This document shows positions 22,401 through 35,403 of a stretch of 64,000 bases of DNA, piece after piece. Source of the DNA: Xylaria sp. FL1777 (lineage: Eukaryota > Ascomycota > Sordariomycetes > Xylariales > Xylariaceae); the NCBI GenBank assembly GCA_022578965.1, contig MU400587.1, positions 151,746 through 215,745 on the forward strand, read 5' to 3'. The translations under genes were made by a program, and so were the position numbers. Numbering within the stretch: the stretch's first letter is position 1; each line of letters starts with the position of its first letter. The notes under the pieces are model-generated. The model saw only the letters and a program-made list of their open reading frames with translations, was not told where the DNA came from and searched no databases.

Positions 22401-24400
22401 ACTGCATAGTTGTAGATAGAAAGAGAGCAAGACGACTCGAACATCACGCCTACTACCTACTTCCACGTAAATAAACGGAATTTCGTACGTCTTTTTTGTT
22501 GTAATATGCAGTTGGACTGATTGCTACCGCTGCGCTGGAGAGGGGGCATGATTCTGGAGACTTGATGAGAAAATGTTGGTGCCTATTTGTCAGTTAATTC
22601 CATTGCAGCTCGTATAATCTCGTATAAACTGGTCAGAACGTACTACATGTTAAGGGTTTCAGTGTCAATATACGAAACAGTAAATGATAAGCGAAATCGA
22701 GGTTATGTTACCATCTCCTGTGCAACCAAGGACTGTTTGGCATCCATAGTTGATATTCAAAATTCTAGGTGACCAGATAGGTCAAGTTTCCAGGCTGCTC
22801 GTCGTGCTCCAAATATAGATAAATAGAGCAGATCAACGATTTTTAAAGGGTAAATAGTAGATATCTGGGTACATGTTAATTATGTAGCATGGCATTCTCT
22901 TGAGTAGTATCAGGAAAGAAAATTCATATCGTAACCCACTATATAAATGCAAACAAAGGGTTACGTTGTCGTTATTTGACCGAAATTTTTCGTACATAGT
23001 GATAGAAGGAAAGAAATAAAAAGTGTGTTAAAGAGGAACCACAAGCATAATATTGGCTAGTTTAAGTTCACTTTTCGGTACGTCGCTGACACTGGAAGGT
23101 TATATCCGTGATGCCATATGTTAGACATCCAATGCACTACAAGGGTAAGGTAGGAATGGTTTGCTAGGCCGGAGTAATCTAATTTGTTGCCTAACACCTT
23201 TGAAGGGACCAAAGCGATGAAATGAGATGATGTCTTGCCCAGTTCGTGACATATCGATAGCGGCAACTTGACAGACAAGATACGGTGCTTATTCTGGTGT
23301 GCATGGCAAAGATGACAGGCTGCTGTGATGTCGATCTTAGGTGCTTGACGTAACCCTGGATGAGCTGTTCCACATTTGATATGGGAGGCGAGGATTATCT
23401 CGGCAAGTTTTTTGTCTCCGGTGCCCATTATGCTGTACCGGCGGCGTTTGCTTCGGAGGATGCGGTGCAAGCGATTGTGCGAATGATGGCTGATGGTAGC
23501 GGGCTGGACGAATGTGACATGACAGTCAAGTGGTAGACAATGTTTACGGCAAACAGCCCGTCCAGCATGGTGCAGTGCGCTAGTCTCTGGCTTGGCGTGC
23601 TCGTTCGCCGTTGTGCTTACGGTGGCCGCCAGTAGTCACTCACGTGGCCGACGAATTTCGCCAGGGGAGCCACAGCGGACCAAGTCGAGATCCCCGTTAG
23701 GTTCTTGTAGCGAGTCCGTAACCGGCAGCGCTGGCCCCATCACCTGCCGGGGGTGCTCGGAACACGAGACTAGGCCCAGGCGATGATCCCGAACACACGA
23801 ACGGTACTCTTCAGTATCATCAGACGGCACAACAAAGCCCGACCTCGACGACAAAGCGTCTTTGATCCGAACAGGTCGAGTACAATGGATGGTCAAAGTG
23901 GTTGCGTATCGGTAGATATACTATGTGTTGTTTATAGAGATAGGACATCGACATGGCAGGAGGTGGAAGATGATTCCAAGATGAACAATGTTAAGGTTAT
24001 GTGGAGTTACATGGTAGTCAGGCGATGAACTAGAGGCGGGAAAGATGGCAAGGTGGGCCCTGGATGGTTCCATATAGGTACCTATGTAGGTACTACATAC
24101 ATGCCGCGTACATGTGTAAGAACCAAATGACCGTTACCTACAGACTACATTTACGCTAGATATAAGCAACGCCTGTGCACATGGCGGTTAAATATCTTCG
24201 CCTCAGGTACCCAAGCCTTATATGGGCTTGTCGAGTACCATATCTGGAAAGCACACAACCACCAAAGTTGCCTTATGAATTATATAAGCTGTTCAAAGAC
24301 AACCTGAACAAACCTTTGGGTACTCTAGACATCCAGATAATCAAGTCCATAGAACACTAAGTAAACTTGAACATTTCTTTTCTGTGTGACTGACGAGCAG
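22401..24400. other. Gene-poor region with an unrecognised 137-codon frame
   Basis: The longest frame is 23470-23057 on the minus strand. It has a basic start and two CxxC-like pairs (CHLCHAH), but no ATG of clear context and no family I can name. A second frame at 24175-24360 ends in LDIQIIKSIEH. Neither is called as a gene. The rest is AT-rich intergenic DNA. Confidence 0.35.
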
Positions 24401-25360
24401 GAGTACAGGTACCGTCTCACATGTCAGTCATGATGTAATGCATCATGTGATGTTTTCCTTTTCTTTTTTCTTTTTGATAAAGCTTCGCTGATACACTGCC
24501 TAGTCGAGGTGAGCCGACAGTTCAGCTTCTCCTTCTGTTTAGATACCTAATTGGTAACCTTCAATTGTTCTCCCATTGGACTATATTAACTAAGTAAAAG
24601 AGGCTTAGTGCAAAACTCGCTACCTTGACATAGGTACTATTTACTACAGTTACAGCTTAAGGTAATGCTTGCTGTAGTTATTCATGGTTGATTTATCTTG
24701 ATAAGTCCGAGGCTTGAACTGACCTATCAGGACCGCCTCGGAGAGTCAAGTTTGCAGGCACAATGCCTAGTATAATTACATGTTAGCAGGTTGCTATTGA
24801 TGGTTAAGTCACCCCGAGGGGCTTCAAGCAGAATGACCCTGCGTCTGCAATTTTGCATATAAGAATCGCAGAGTAACATTAGAGGTGTTACGAGAGCCTC
24901 TCAATTTCTTATCACAGTTATCATAACTGTCCAAGTTATAAGTAGCCCACCTTTGTTGGCCCCAAAAATAACACTATATTATTAGGCCCCCATATAGCTA
25001 AAGAGCAAGGTTGTTTATAAGTAGTAACTATTTATGCCTTATATGTCCTGAAAATTAAAACAGCTATAAGTCATAATTAAGTAGATCGGATTCTTAACAT
25101 TTTTTATACATATGTAGTATATATTACTAAGCTAAGCTGTACTCGGTATGAAAGTTGTCTTCGGAGTTACGATCTGCCTTCTGTACCGCAAGTGCTTAGC
25201 GCACACTCCTACGGCATATACTAAGTATCTAGCGCAATTACATGTAAGAAATTGTGTTGCTACCGCCACTAGATAGTCTATCAGCCATATTCACCACACT
25301 TATCCACTTCAAATTTGGACAAATTAGCGGGATTGTCTTGGAATATGCAGTCTGATCGAT
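24401..25360. other. AT-rich, TA-dense block, possible mutated repeat remnant
   Basis: No frame above 60 codons in about 1 kb. TA and TTATA steps are abundant (for example 24950-25130). This is how repeat-induced point mutation leaves old transposons in Pezizomycotina. No ends or coding remains can be recognised, so this is inference. Confidence 0.35.
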
Positions 25361-28175
25361 CTTTTGGGACGCTGTTTTGGACTTGCTGGCTTGCTTGCTG
25401 GCTTACTTGATGGCTTGATGGTGGGCACTTTATTCCTCCCTACCTAGGTAGGTACTTATGGAGAACCTTTAACCTAGAACTGATTAGTGAGGTGCGGGGG
25501 AAGACTCGGATTGGTGGGGAAGGAGGAAAAACCAAAGGGAAAAAAAATCGAGGGGGCAGTAAAGTGGTTCAGGTGGATATCAAAACCCGCCATTTCAACT
25601 TCCTAGTCCTGCCTGAAGGTATTAACGTATGTGTTGACTCGTGCTGCAAAGAGAAATAGGTGTGCATACTATGCATGTCTTGTATGACTGAAGAATTGAC
25701 AAGGTCTTACATAGTCCAGTAGATAAAACCTATCTGGGTAGGTACGTGAGGAAGGCCGGACAACTGCAGTACCTCCTAGTACCTACCGTGTATCCATACA
25801 TATAGTACATATAACATAAAAATAGCAGAGCGTCACCTGACCACTAGATTGAGCAGCAAATCTGTCTCGATCGGGCAACTTCCTGTAGGTATTTGACGTT
25901 GTTCTGCAGGACTGAGACTGTTCGGCCGAGATGTTACAGCATCATACGCGTTAAACCTCGCCACTTTGACCAAATATATCATTAATTGATGAAAGAGAGA
26001 GGGTGGACGGAGGGAGAGGGGACAACCATAGCATATGATAATAATCTAATTCGAACTTCAAGCAATTGGAGCAAGGCGTGTTCAGATATTGCCTGCCCAA
26101 TTCACGAATCATGGTGCGTCAGGACAGAGTCCGAAGGAGTAACGAACCCAAAGAGCCGGGTCCGGAAACTCGTAGCCAGCAGTGGAATGAGTATGTACGT
26201 AGATACAGTGCGTCGTATATAGTGTACAGGCAGGCAGATGGTCTAGAGTGTACACGTGTGGTGTAATGTAGTGTAGTTGCTAGGGCCAGGATAGACAACC
26301 GTAGCTGTCGTGCAGCCCTGCGTCTGCATGCCCAGGCACGAATTTTCTCTTGAGTGGGCGTTGATGATCCCTTCATGCTTACCTAGTGCACATCTACAGT
26401 AGGACAAAAGCAACACCACTTACTCAACTTCATCTAGCGCATCGCGTTAGAAATCGACCATATTCTTTTTGAGATGCCTCTCCTCTGAAGCGTCTTCCTA
26501 CATGATATTGCCTAGCCCACTCACTGTCCTGGGGGCCTATCAAGAGATAGGTAGGCACGTAGGTTTGTGGTGAGTGTGCCTATACAGTAAGGTAGGTAGT
26601 GTACCGAGAACTGTGAACTATCTACCTCGACTATGGCTGTGGCTGTAACCAAATGGCGAAGGATTCCCCCCTTCCCCTGCCAGCAGAGAAAGAAAGCCAC
26701 GGCAGCCGTTTGGGAAGCACTACAGGACATGGATTCATGCGTCAACCCTAGCCTCTTACGACGCATCATGGCCGTAGCAGATACCTCCGGCTCAACACTC
26801 TTCGCCAGCAAAGCTCCACACACAATCATGGGGTGCGGGAAATCGTGAGGAGAGAATGGGAGAATGGGAGAATAAGAATAGCATCCGCAGGGAATCAATG
26901 CGACATATTTCAGACTGCTATTCTTTTGTCTTGCTACCTTCAACAGCTCGTACTCTGGTCAGGTTACATAGACTAAGGGATAGGTGACGGATGGCTGGTT
27001 TTGCTGCACGCACGCCTTGAGCAAGAAATACCAGCTAGTGCACGGAGTACCTATAAGGTAAGTTTGGATGCATCTATCCCTGCCTGTCACGACTATTAGG
27101 TATCCGTCTGGTAGGCTCGGGAGAGGTAGTGTATAGTATACAGTAAGTATATTGTCTAACCTTATCAATTTGTGGTTGGAAATACGCAGATGGATTGGCT
27201 AGACACTCTCACCCGCCTCTTCTAACCGCAACACCTTGACGGATGTTCAAATAGGGAGGCCGGCGAATTGACGAATTGAGTTCAACTACTTGCAAGCACC
27301 ATTGGGTCGATGAAGCACTTGCTACGGTAGCTACCGGTTATTAGCAGGGTACCTAGGTTGAACGATTTGGGTTGAGGCTTAGATAGTTCACCTATGGCCA
27401 GGGTACCTACATGATGGTAAAAGCCATCGCCATTAGTCGATCAACATATAGAAGTGAAACCCTGCCTACAGTTTGATCTGGCAATCGTGCGTCTACCGAC
27501 TCTTGACCTGTTGAGGTTCACATCTTACAGTGCATTATCTGTTCTTCTCCCACTGATATTGGTTTAATCAACAGTTGAAGCTGCTCTGGTTATTTTTATT
27601 TTATTTTATTTCTATGGGGTGGATCAGCAATGACTGATAGGAATCCACTGCGGTTTAAGAGGGGAAGGAGACGCGCCCAGAAAGCTTGAATGCTACTATC
27701 GCCCCAGGTATTCATGGATAATAAAATCATGAGATGAATTGGTTAATTTATACTACAGTCATACTGCGTGGGAGGCGGGCTCCGTACCTTACTTGCCCGT
27801 GATTGTTGCAGTGTGAATAGTGAGTATGAATGATGAAGGGGATAAAATGTCGGACTGGGGCTACGGTACATGATTAGGTAGGTACACATATCTGCATGCC
27901 ATTGTGTGCAACTTGAACTTTCGCTGATGACCACCTGCACCAAAATGCTGCAAGACCCAAAGCTAGCCCCACTTCGGCGCAGGCGTGACCCAATGGGCTG
28001 CGATTACAGTTTAAGAATCAGTCGCCTGACCTGCAAGAAAGTAGCGAAACACATACGTAAAGTACCCCATTACCACATTACCACGGCGAGCCATCCAACC
28101 TGCCTGGGTTAGAGTTATAGCTCTACTTCAGCGCCTGCCTACCTACCTGTCGCCGCCGCCGCCTAGGTACTTAGG
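25361..28175. other. Gene-poor intergenic region upstream of the GSK-3 leader
   Basis: No supported gene. Contains degenerate TGGCTTGCT/TGGCTTACT repeats at about 25385-25425, TACCTAGGTAGGTAC at about 25441-25455, and GAGAATGG repeats near 26851-26875. Small frames at 26521-26943 lack recognisable features. Confidence 0.45.
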
Positions 28176-29999
28176 GTGGTATACTGCCTCAGTCCAGCAT
28201 ATACATACAATACCTTACCGCAGATAGACGCTTTTAGCTACCCCTCCTCCTCTCTCTTCGCTCGTCGTCTACCTATCCTGAGAAAACCAGCCAAATCTGA
28301 CCTTCTTTCTATTCTTCTTGCCCTGTCCGTAGTGTCTGTCTGGGTGCCAGTCTATCTACTACCTGAGGTACCTACCACATGTTTTCCATTGCCTTTGCCT
28401 CGACCCCTAAACTCCAATCCTTTCCCGCGTTTCTCTCCCTTCCCTCCCCAGCCATCCAGGGTTTGGATTCAGCATATGTTCCTCTAACTCATCATCGAGT
28501 CTCTATCCCACTGTTCTCTTGTCCATCTCCTGACGTACAAACGACGCTAACAGTGTATGTGCTGGCCAGCTCTTCATCGAGTGAGTCCGCACATGACTAA
28601 CCAGCTTGGCCTACCTGTCTTTCTTTCATCGTCCCGTTCCCTTTCCACCTCGCTCTGCTCTGCTCCCTGACAGCCCTGGATACCAAGACCTCTCTAGATG
28701 CATTCGCTAGTATACTTACTGGCAGCCTCATGTCAGTTCGCTAACCGTCACCTGAATCCAGGACTACTAGCAAGCAGTATACAAGGGCCTGTCATCCATC
28801 AGTCGTCATAACACGAGGTGAGTACTCCTAACTTCGCGACTGTTGGCTGTAGACCAGCCGTTACACATACTATTACACCACTACCAGTTACCACAAGATG
28901 TGTGTATGCGGTCACGGTCACGATTATGGTAGCGGCCCTCCTATAGCAAGCACGTCCAGCATCACGCATTAGTCTCCCCGCCTGTCTACGCTGCCTCATC
29001 CCATTCCTTTAAGCTAGCAAGTCGACCTAGAGGCACTCTGTCTACCCTCATCCTCCTTTGTTGCCATAATCTGTCGTCCTGCTTTCATTGTGCGAGCGTA
29101 CCTACACATGTTGTAGTATCTTGACGCTGTCGTAGAAGGCTGGTAGTCGACAGGTACCCAATTGCGTGCGTCCACCTGAGGAACACCTGAGGAACACCTG
29201 AGGGATGTACTTGGATACCCCCCTACCACTGCTAGAGCTCCGGTTACAGTTCCGTCGTTACTGGTAGAACTTAGCACAGCCCACCCCAGTCTTGGTTCCG
29301 TCCCCCGTTGATTCTTATTCGAGCAGCTCACAATAGCTTGATCGGCCGGCCTGACCTGACCTCATTACCTAACAAGCCCTTTCCGCAAAGTCACGCTCGT
29401 CATCCTATCACTCCTCCATACAACCTAGACAACCCTGAAAACCCCGCCAGAATCCCTACCCAGCCTACCTCACATTCTCCTACTCGAACCTCTCTACCCA
29501 CCAACCTACACACAATACACTACTTCTACTGCTCCAACGACACCCATTTTCTCTCTGTCTCTTTGATTTAGATAACTTGTCTACATAGTTATTCTCTAAC
29601 GAATACCCCCAGTGCGTGCACGCCTTTTCTACCTGCCAAAACAACTACCAACCTGATCGCCGTCCATCCATACGCCTTTGCATCGCAACCACGGCGCTGG
29701 CATTTTCACTCTTATCACCTTCCTTCCACTGCCTCCTGCTGTTCTACCTTTCGGCTCGTCTACACCACCCCCCAAGGCACGTAGACCGACCCACCCAGCA
29801 ATCACATCCAGCCCGTCCGTCAATTAAGTACCGCCGACATACGCACAACCCGGCTGATTCTACCCACCCACTCGTCGGCCATTGCCCAACACGGCGCCCG
29901 CAACTTTTCGGACGCCTTCCGTCTCTACTTTCTGACTACTTGAGGCGACTTGGATCGTATTCCACGTATTGCGTCCTCCAAGGCTGATATCTTGTCATC
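28176..29999 (+). promoter_or_regulatory. Long pyrimidine-rich leader/promoter of GSK-3
   Basis: From about 28.2 kb to the GSK-3 ATG the plus strand is markedly rich in C and T, especially 29300-29960, in contrast to the DNA before it. Long CT-rich 5'UTRs are common for fungal regulatory genes, so this is likely the leader and core promoter of GSK-3, possibly with UTR introns. A three-copy 11 bp repeat (CACCTGAGGAA) lies at 29173-29203. Frames inside are proline/serine-rich and lack domains. Confidence 0.45.
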
Positions 30000-31480
30000 A
30001 TGTCGCAGAACCGCCCGACTGCGGCGTTCAATTCACTCCGCATGGGAGGTGAGCTCGAGCCACTTACCACCAACCCCTCCTCTGCAATCCACCGTACTAA
30101 GACAAAATGCAGAGGTCATTCGCGAAAAGGTCCAAGACGGCGTCACCGGCGAGACGAGGGACCTGCAATATACACAGTGCAAAATCGTCGGTAATGGCTC
30201 ATTCGGTGTTGTCTTCCAGACAAAATTATCGCCTTCAGGCGAGGATGCCGCCATCAAGCGTGTGCTTCAAGACAAGAGGTTCAAGGCAAGTCTAGGGTTC
30301 ATGTTTGCTTACATTGATCTCGTCGACTTGTGCTAAGACTCTGCAGAACCGAGAACTTCAGATTATGCGTATCGTGCGACACCCCAACATTGTGCATCTT
30401 AAGGCCTTTTATTATTCCAATGGGGAGCGTGTGAGAATTGACCTAATCCCTCGCCTACGAAATTGAGTTTCTGATAGATTGCATAGAAGGATGAGGTTTA
30501 TCTAAACCTTGTGCAGGAATTCGTGCCTGAGACAGTGTACCGCGCCTCGCGATTCTTCAACAAAATGAAGACAACGATGCCGATACTCGAAGTCAAGCTG
30601 TACATTTACCAGCTGTTCCGAGCTTTGGCCTACATTCATTCTCAAGGTATCTGCCACCGCGACATTAAGCCACAAAACCTCTTGCTTGACCCAAATACTG
30701 GGATACTCAAGCTTTGCGATTTCGGAAGTGCCAAGATTCTAGTCGAAAACGAGCCCAATGTATCCTATATCTGCTCTAGATACTACAGAGCACCAGAACT
30801 CATCTTTGGCGCAACCAACTACACAACCAAGATAGGTCAGCAGCTTCTCTATTCCCACGCTCGGGTCACCTTTCTGACTTTTACACAGACGTCTGGTCGA
30901 CCGGTTGCGTGATGGCGGAATTAATGTTGGGCCAACCATTATTCCCGGGAGAGTCTGGCATCGATCAACTGGTGGAGATTATCAAGGTCCTTGGAACACC
31001 TACCAGAGAGCAAATTCGAACCATGAACCCGAATTATATGGAGCATAAATTCCCCCAAATTAAGCCTCACCCGTTTAGTAAGGTATTCCGGAAGGCCGAT
31101 TCGAATGCGCTGGATTTGATAGCAAAACTGCTAGAGTATACGCCTACAGAGCGTCTGAGTGCCGTTGATGCCATGGTACACCCATTCTTTGATGAGCTGC
31201 GGGATTCAAGTACCAAACTTCCAGACTCGCGACATTCGAGTGGCCAGCTAAGAGACTTGCCTAGTCTTTTCGACTTTACCAAACATGGTGAGTGATTCTT
31301 CTTGAACGAATTCACCTCCTAGACCATACTGACAAATCGTCACTAGAAATGTCAATCGCACCGCACCTGAATCATAAGCTAGTTCCTCCGCACATGAGGT
31401 CAGCACTACTCAGCCGTGGAATTGATATCGACAACTTTACGCCAATGTCGAAGCAAGATATGATGGCGCGATTAGACTGA
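30000..31480 (+). CDS. gsk3: Glycogen synthase kinase-3 (serine/threonine protein kinase)
   Basis: Six exons: 30000-30048, 30113-30285, 30347-30430, 30487-30835, 30889-31287 and 31347-31480, giving 395 residues, the usual fungal GSK-3 length. Kinase landmarks are GNGSFG (residues 43-48), VAIK-type lysine in [20 protein letters not shown] (K65), HRDIKPQN (159-166), DFGSAK (180-185) and the GSK-3 activation loop [20 protein letters not shown] with the autophosphorylated Tyr196. The CMGC insert and C-lobe follow ([20 protein letters not shown], then [17 protein letters not shown] sequence). There is no N-terminal Ser9-type inhibitory motif. Intron 2 appears to be of the rare GC-AG class: the conserved KRFK/NRELQ junction forces the donor AAG|GCAAGT. 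GSK-3 acts in signalling, growth, stress and development in filamentous fungi. Confidence 0.97.
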
Positions 31481-32829
31481 GCCAGACCTAACTGTGGCCT
31501 TGAATTTTTCTGATTACGCAATGTCGCCTGTATCGCCGTAGCCACATTTGCTTATTCGCCAGATTTGTATACGACATCAGCACCCACATCGGACTTTTGA
31601 GCGCAGCATCGCCGAAAGAAAGAATCCTTCTTCTCTCTCGACGCCTTTCCTCCTAGGTTTGTGATGATGAAGTATTAGGGGATCTGACTCGGGCAATTGG
31701 GAGGTAGGTGAACGTCACTATCGGTCTGGCAATTTCTTGGATGTCTGTTGGAATTGTCGAGACTCCACAGCGCAACCTGATCTTGGCAGCTCAAATGCGG
31801 CGGCGGGGACAGCCGAAAGTATGATGCCTAGATCAGTGACTGGACACGCAAGACCCGTCCCGTGTTCTTAGTCTTTTTTCTGTGCATGGCTGAGACGGCA
31901 TTTGCTTTCACTATCTTGTTCGATTATCGCTTTGTCCTTGTGGTGGAATGACCATGAGGTAGTTGGATCCCCTTTATGTGCCCCCCTCGGGATAGCCCTA
32001 CATACATGTTTCAAGAGGGGTACTGTGGCGTATATTTTGTTCGATGAGAAGGCTACGGCCCAGAGTAGGACCCAAGAGCATTGCGTGAGAGGGGTGCATT
32101 GATATTCCATTTGACAGGACTTGTCCTCGTCGTCTTCGTTGCGGAAATTCAGAGCCTGCGCCCTCGAGGGAAAATTCGGATACTCCAAAAGATTTCTTTG
32201 CATCGGACGGCATATTCCCACTCGACGCGAGTAGGAAGGGACAAAAAGGGAGGGAAAATACGAGGCCCGCTGTCTGTGGTAAGGAGCCCAGACGCACTAT
32301 GGGGCAACTGCTCGGCCCCAACATGGTAAACAGAAGCAGTCTTTGCCCAAGAGAAACCGACATTATCAATCTTTCATTGTGGATTCCCCCGCGAGATATA
32401 CCCAGTGACACGTAGTGGAATAAAAGTAGAAATTCTTTGGCAAGGTAAATTAGATTCAAATGGCAGGATTTCGTCACGTAACTACCACGTAACTACTGCG
32501 TAATAACTGAGTGATCATTTGGGCTGTGTTCACGTTTTGCGGTGTCATTCAATAGGTAGGCTGTCTAATCAAGCAATACGTGTGTGAAATGGTCCGTGCG
32601 CGGCGCGTCACGTTCAAGCTAGGTAGTGTAAGAGCCAGCAGTGGCTCTACTACCGGTAGCACTATCTTACTGTACCTATACCTACCTAGGTACCTACTTT
32701 TATATAACTTACCTTAGAGTAGGTAGGTACTTAATTCGCACCAAGCTACAAATACATACTTAAAGCGTCGGCCACCATTGAAGCTCATCTGTCCATTCAG
32801 TCTTCCAGGCGGTGGATTATTCAGTACAC
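31481..32829. other. Intergenic region GSK-3 / CBP80
   Basis: Same-strand spacer of 1.35 kb. The first part is the GSK-3 3'UTR. Upstream of CBP80 there is TACCTACCTAGGTACCTAC at about 32677-32696 and a TATATAA box at 32700-32706, about 125 bp before the ATG. A 159-codon minus frame (31998-32477) looks unsupported. Confidence 0.5.
32700..32706 (+). promoter_or_regulatory. TATA-like box of CBP80
   Basis: TATATAA about 125 bp upstream of the CBP80 start codon, at a position compatible with a core promoter element. No experimental support. Confidence 0.4.
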
Positions 32830-35403
32830 ATGGCCGACTACGATCGCCGACAGCCCGGTAGTGGTGGTGGAGGAGGAGGTGGTGGCTATAACAATCGCAA
32901 GCGACGATACAGAGGTAGGTTTATCTATTGTTTCAAGCTGAGGCTCCAGCTTCGTCTTCTTGCTCGCCGTTTGTAGACTGACAGGGCCTGGTCCAGATGA
33001 CGACGAGTACGACCGCCGACAGCAACGTCGGCGCTACGACGCGCCTCTCCCTGTTCGCATACGAAAGCAGCTCCTCGGCTTAGCGGAATCCCCCCTCCGT
33101 CGGTGGCATGAGGAAGTGCAGTCCATTGCACAGGTCATTGCCGACGGCCACGAGGACCAAGAGCTGCAGACCAGCTTTCTCGACCTAGTGCCACAGATGG
33201 TGCTCGAGCAGCCGCTCAAAATCCCCTTCGTTGCTGCGGTTGTGTTGGTCGTTAACTCGCTGAAGCCCGAGGTCCTCGACGTGCTGCTCGTGCGCATTGC
33301 CTCTGCGACTGAGGAGAAGGCTAAGGAAGGCGAGTGGCGCGATGTGAAACTGTACCTCAAATTCCTGGCATGTCTGCAGAGCTGCTTGGAGGGCGACGGC
33401 TTGTTCTCCGTGCTCGATGAGTTATTCAGCCGCGCTGTTGATCTACAAACCGCAAGTTCCGATGATGTAAGTCTAGCAGCCCCGTCCCTGGCCCTGCCGA
33501 CTTCTTTTCGCTCATGACGGCTTTTTAGACTATCGGAACCGAGCTCGTTAAAATCATCCTGCTTACAATTCCCTACATCTTGGCTGCTGCACCTTCTGCG
33601 CAGTCGCAGCAGAAAGCTGCTGAGCTTATGGACAAGACTGACATAATCGCATCGGAGCCGCACGCATTACAAGTTCTCATTGATCCATACCATACCGAAA
33701 AAGGGGATGAGAGTCCGGCAGCCAATATGAGTCTTATCGGTCTACTTCAGAAGCAGCTTCAGAATGAGGCTGCCAATAGCTGGCCCCTATTGTGCCTACC
33801 AAGACCATGGCGGATGCCGCTCGAGGAGATTGAGCAACAAGAGAAGCTAGATAACGCTCAAAAACATGCTCTACCGACCATATCTCTTCCGGACAAGGTG
33901 GCCGCCGGGCCGCGCCCTTTATTTCCTGAGATATATTACTCGGTATATATTCACCAAGACGTTGAGTCCGTCCCCCCGGTTAGCAGTATCGCATCGTCCG
34001 TAGTTCGGGATGCTTTACTCGACACCATCAACGTCTTACACTTTAACCGTAACATCACAGCCCGCTTCCTTATTGATGCGGATTGCTACTTTGCCCCTGG
34101 TACCTTTATCAAACGTGCAACCCCATTCGATCGGCTTCGGGATGTGGACGGCGATCGCTCCTCTTGGAAGCCGGAAGATGTTGCGGTGGATGCCGTCTTC
34201 TCACAGCTATTCCAACTTCCCACCCCGGAGCACAAGCTGGTCTATTACCACTCGGTACTAACTGAGGCCTGTAAGATTGCTCCAGCAGCTATTGCTCCCA
34301 GTCTGGGCCGTGCTATTCGTTACTGTTATCAAAATGCCCATCGTCTTGACCTTGAACTCAGCTATCGTTTTTTGGATTGGTTTACTCATCACCTCAGCAA
34401 CTTTGGGTTCATGTGGAAGTGGACCGAGTGGGTTGAGGACGTCAACCTACCCGACATGCATCCTTGCAAATCGTTCATTCTAGGTGCACTAGACAAAGAG
34501 ATCCGCCTAAGTTTCGCCCAACGGATCAAGGGGACGTTACCCGAGCCGTATCAAGTCCTAATCGGCCCCGAGAAGGAACAAGATACTCCCGAGTTCAAAT
34601 TCAACAATGAGCGTAAGCAATAATTCGTCATAAGAGATAGGCAACCGACTAATAACCGAGTAGATACACCCTTCTCTGCCGAGGGTAGGGAGCTTGCTGC
34701 CCTCCTCAAGCGTAAGGCACCAGATGAAGAAATCCAACCTGTGATTGACCGCATTCACTCCATCGCGCTTGACCGAGCTATCGACCCCCTAGTCACGAGT
34801 ACGGACGTGTTCATGACAGCTGTGTGCTGGGTCGGCTCCAAGTCGCTCTCCCACGTGCTCGCCTGTATCGAAAGAACGAAGGATAGGCTGCTCGACGCTG
34901 GAGCGGCATCCGAGGCAGCGAGAGCGCAGATTATCACGGCCGTAATGAATTATTGGTCGTCTCACCCCGGCATTGCTATTAGCATCATTGAAAAGCTGCT
35001 GAATTATTCCATCGTGACACCAAGCGCCGTCATCGACTGGGCTCTAGTCGGAGATCGCGCCGGGGCTTATGGACAGGCTTTAAGTAAAACATGGGTTTTC
35101 GAACTAGTGTTCCATACCGTTGTGAAGGTAACGGGCAGACTCCGCCAAGTCGTTAAGGGCGGTGCCATAGAAGGAATACAAGAAGAAATAACAGCTATGC
35201 GTGAGCTCTTCAAGAATATGGACGATGCGTTGGTAAGTTGGGCACAAGGAACCAAAGATCAGCTCATGGATCCTGTGGTCTCCGATGGAGGCGAGGACTT
35301 AGTCAAACGGTGGGGGGAGAGGTGGCTGAGAGTATTTCGACGGCGGTCGGCCATCGAAGAAGCTTTCTTAAATGAGAACCAAACATCGGCCCAAAATCTA
35401 TAG
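32830..35403 (+). CDS. CBP80: Nuclear cap-binding complex large subunit CBP80 (MIF4G-like)
   Basis: Four exons: 32830-32914, 32985-33466, 33529-34612 and 34664-35403, total 796 residues, the normal length for CBP80. Introns are short GT-AG (51-70 bp). The N-terminus is basic and Gly-rich (RRQPGSGGGGGGGG, NNRKRRYR), resembling the importin-binding start of other CBP80 proteins. The first MIF4G-type helices include VRIRKQLLGLAESPLRRWHE and GHEDQELQTSFLDLVPQMVL. The middle domain contains ESVPPVSSIASSVVRDALLD and HHLSNFGFMWKWTEWVEDV. The C-terminal domain has STDVFMTAVCWVGSKSLSHV and NYWSSHPGIAISIIEKLLNY. With CBP20 it binds the m7G cap of nuclear transcripts and links capping to splicing, export and decay. 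Exon 3 ends with a phase-1 junction (E|HTPFSAEGREL). Confidence 0.95.

Noticed and set aside
23057..23470. 137-codon minus-strand frame with CHLCHAH
   Set aside because: The Cys/His pairs suggested a zinc knuckle, but spacing fits no known finger and no extension was found.
31998..32477. 159-codon minus-strand frame between GSK-3 and CBP80
   Set aside because: No recognised features; sits in the GSK-3 3' flank and CBP80 promoter.
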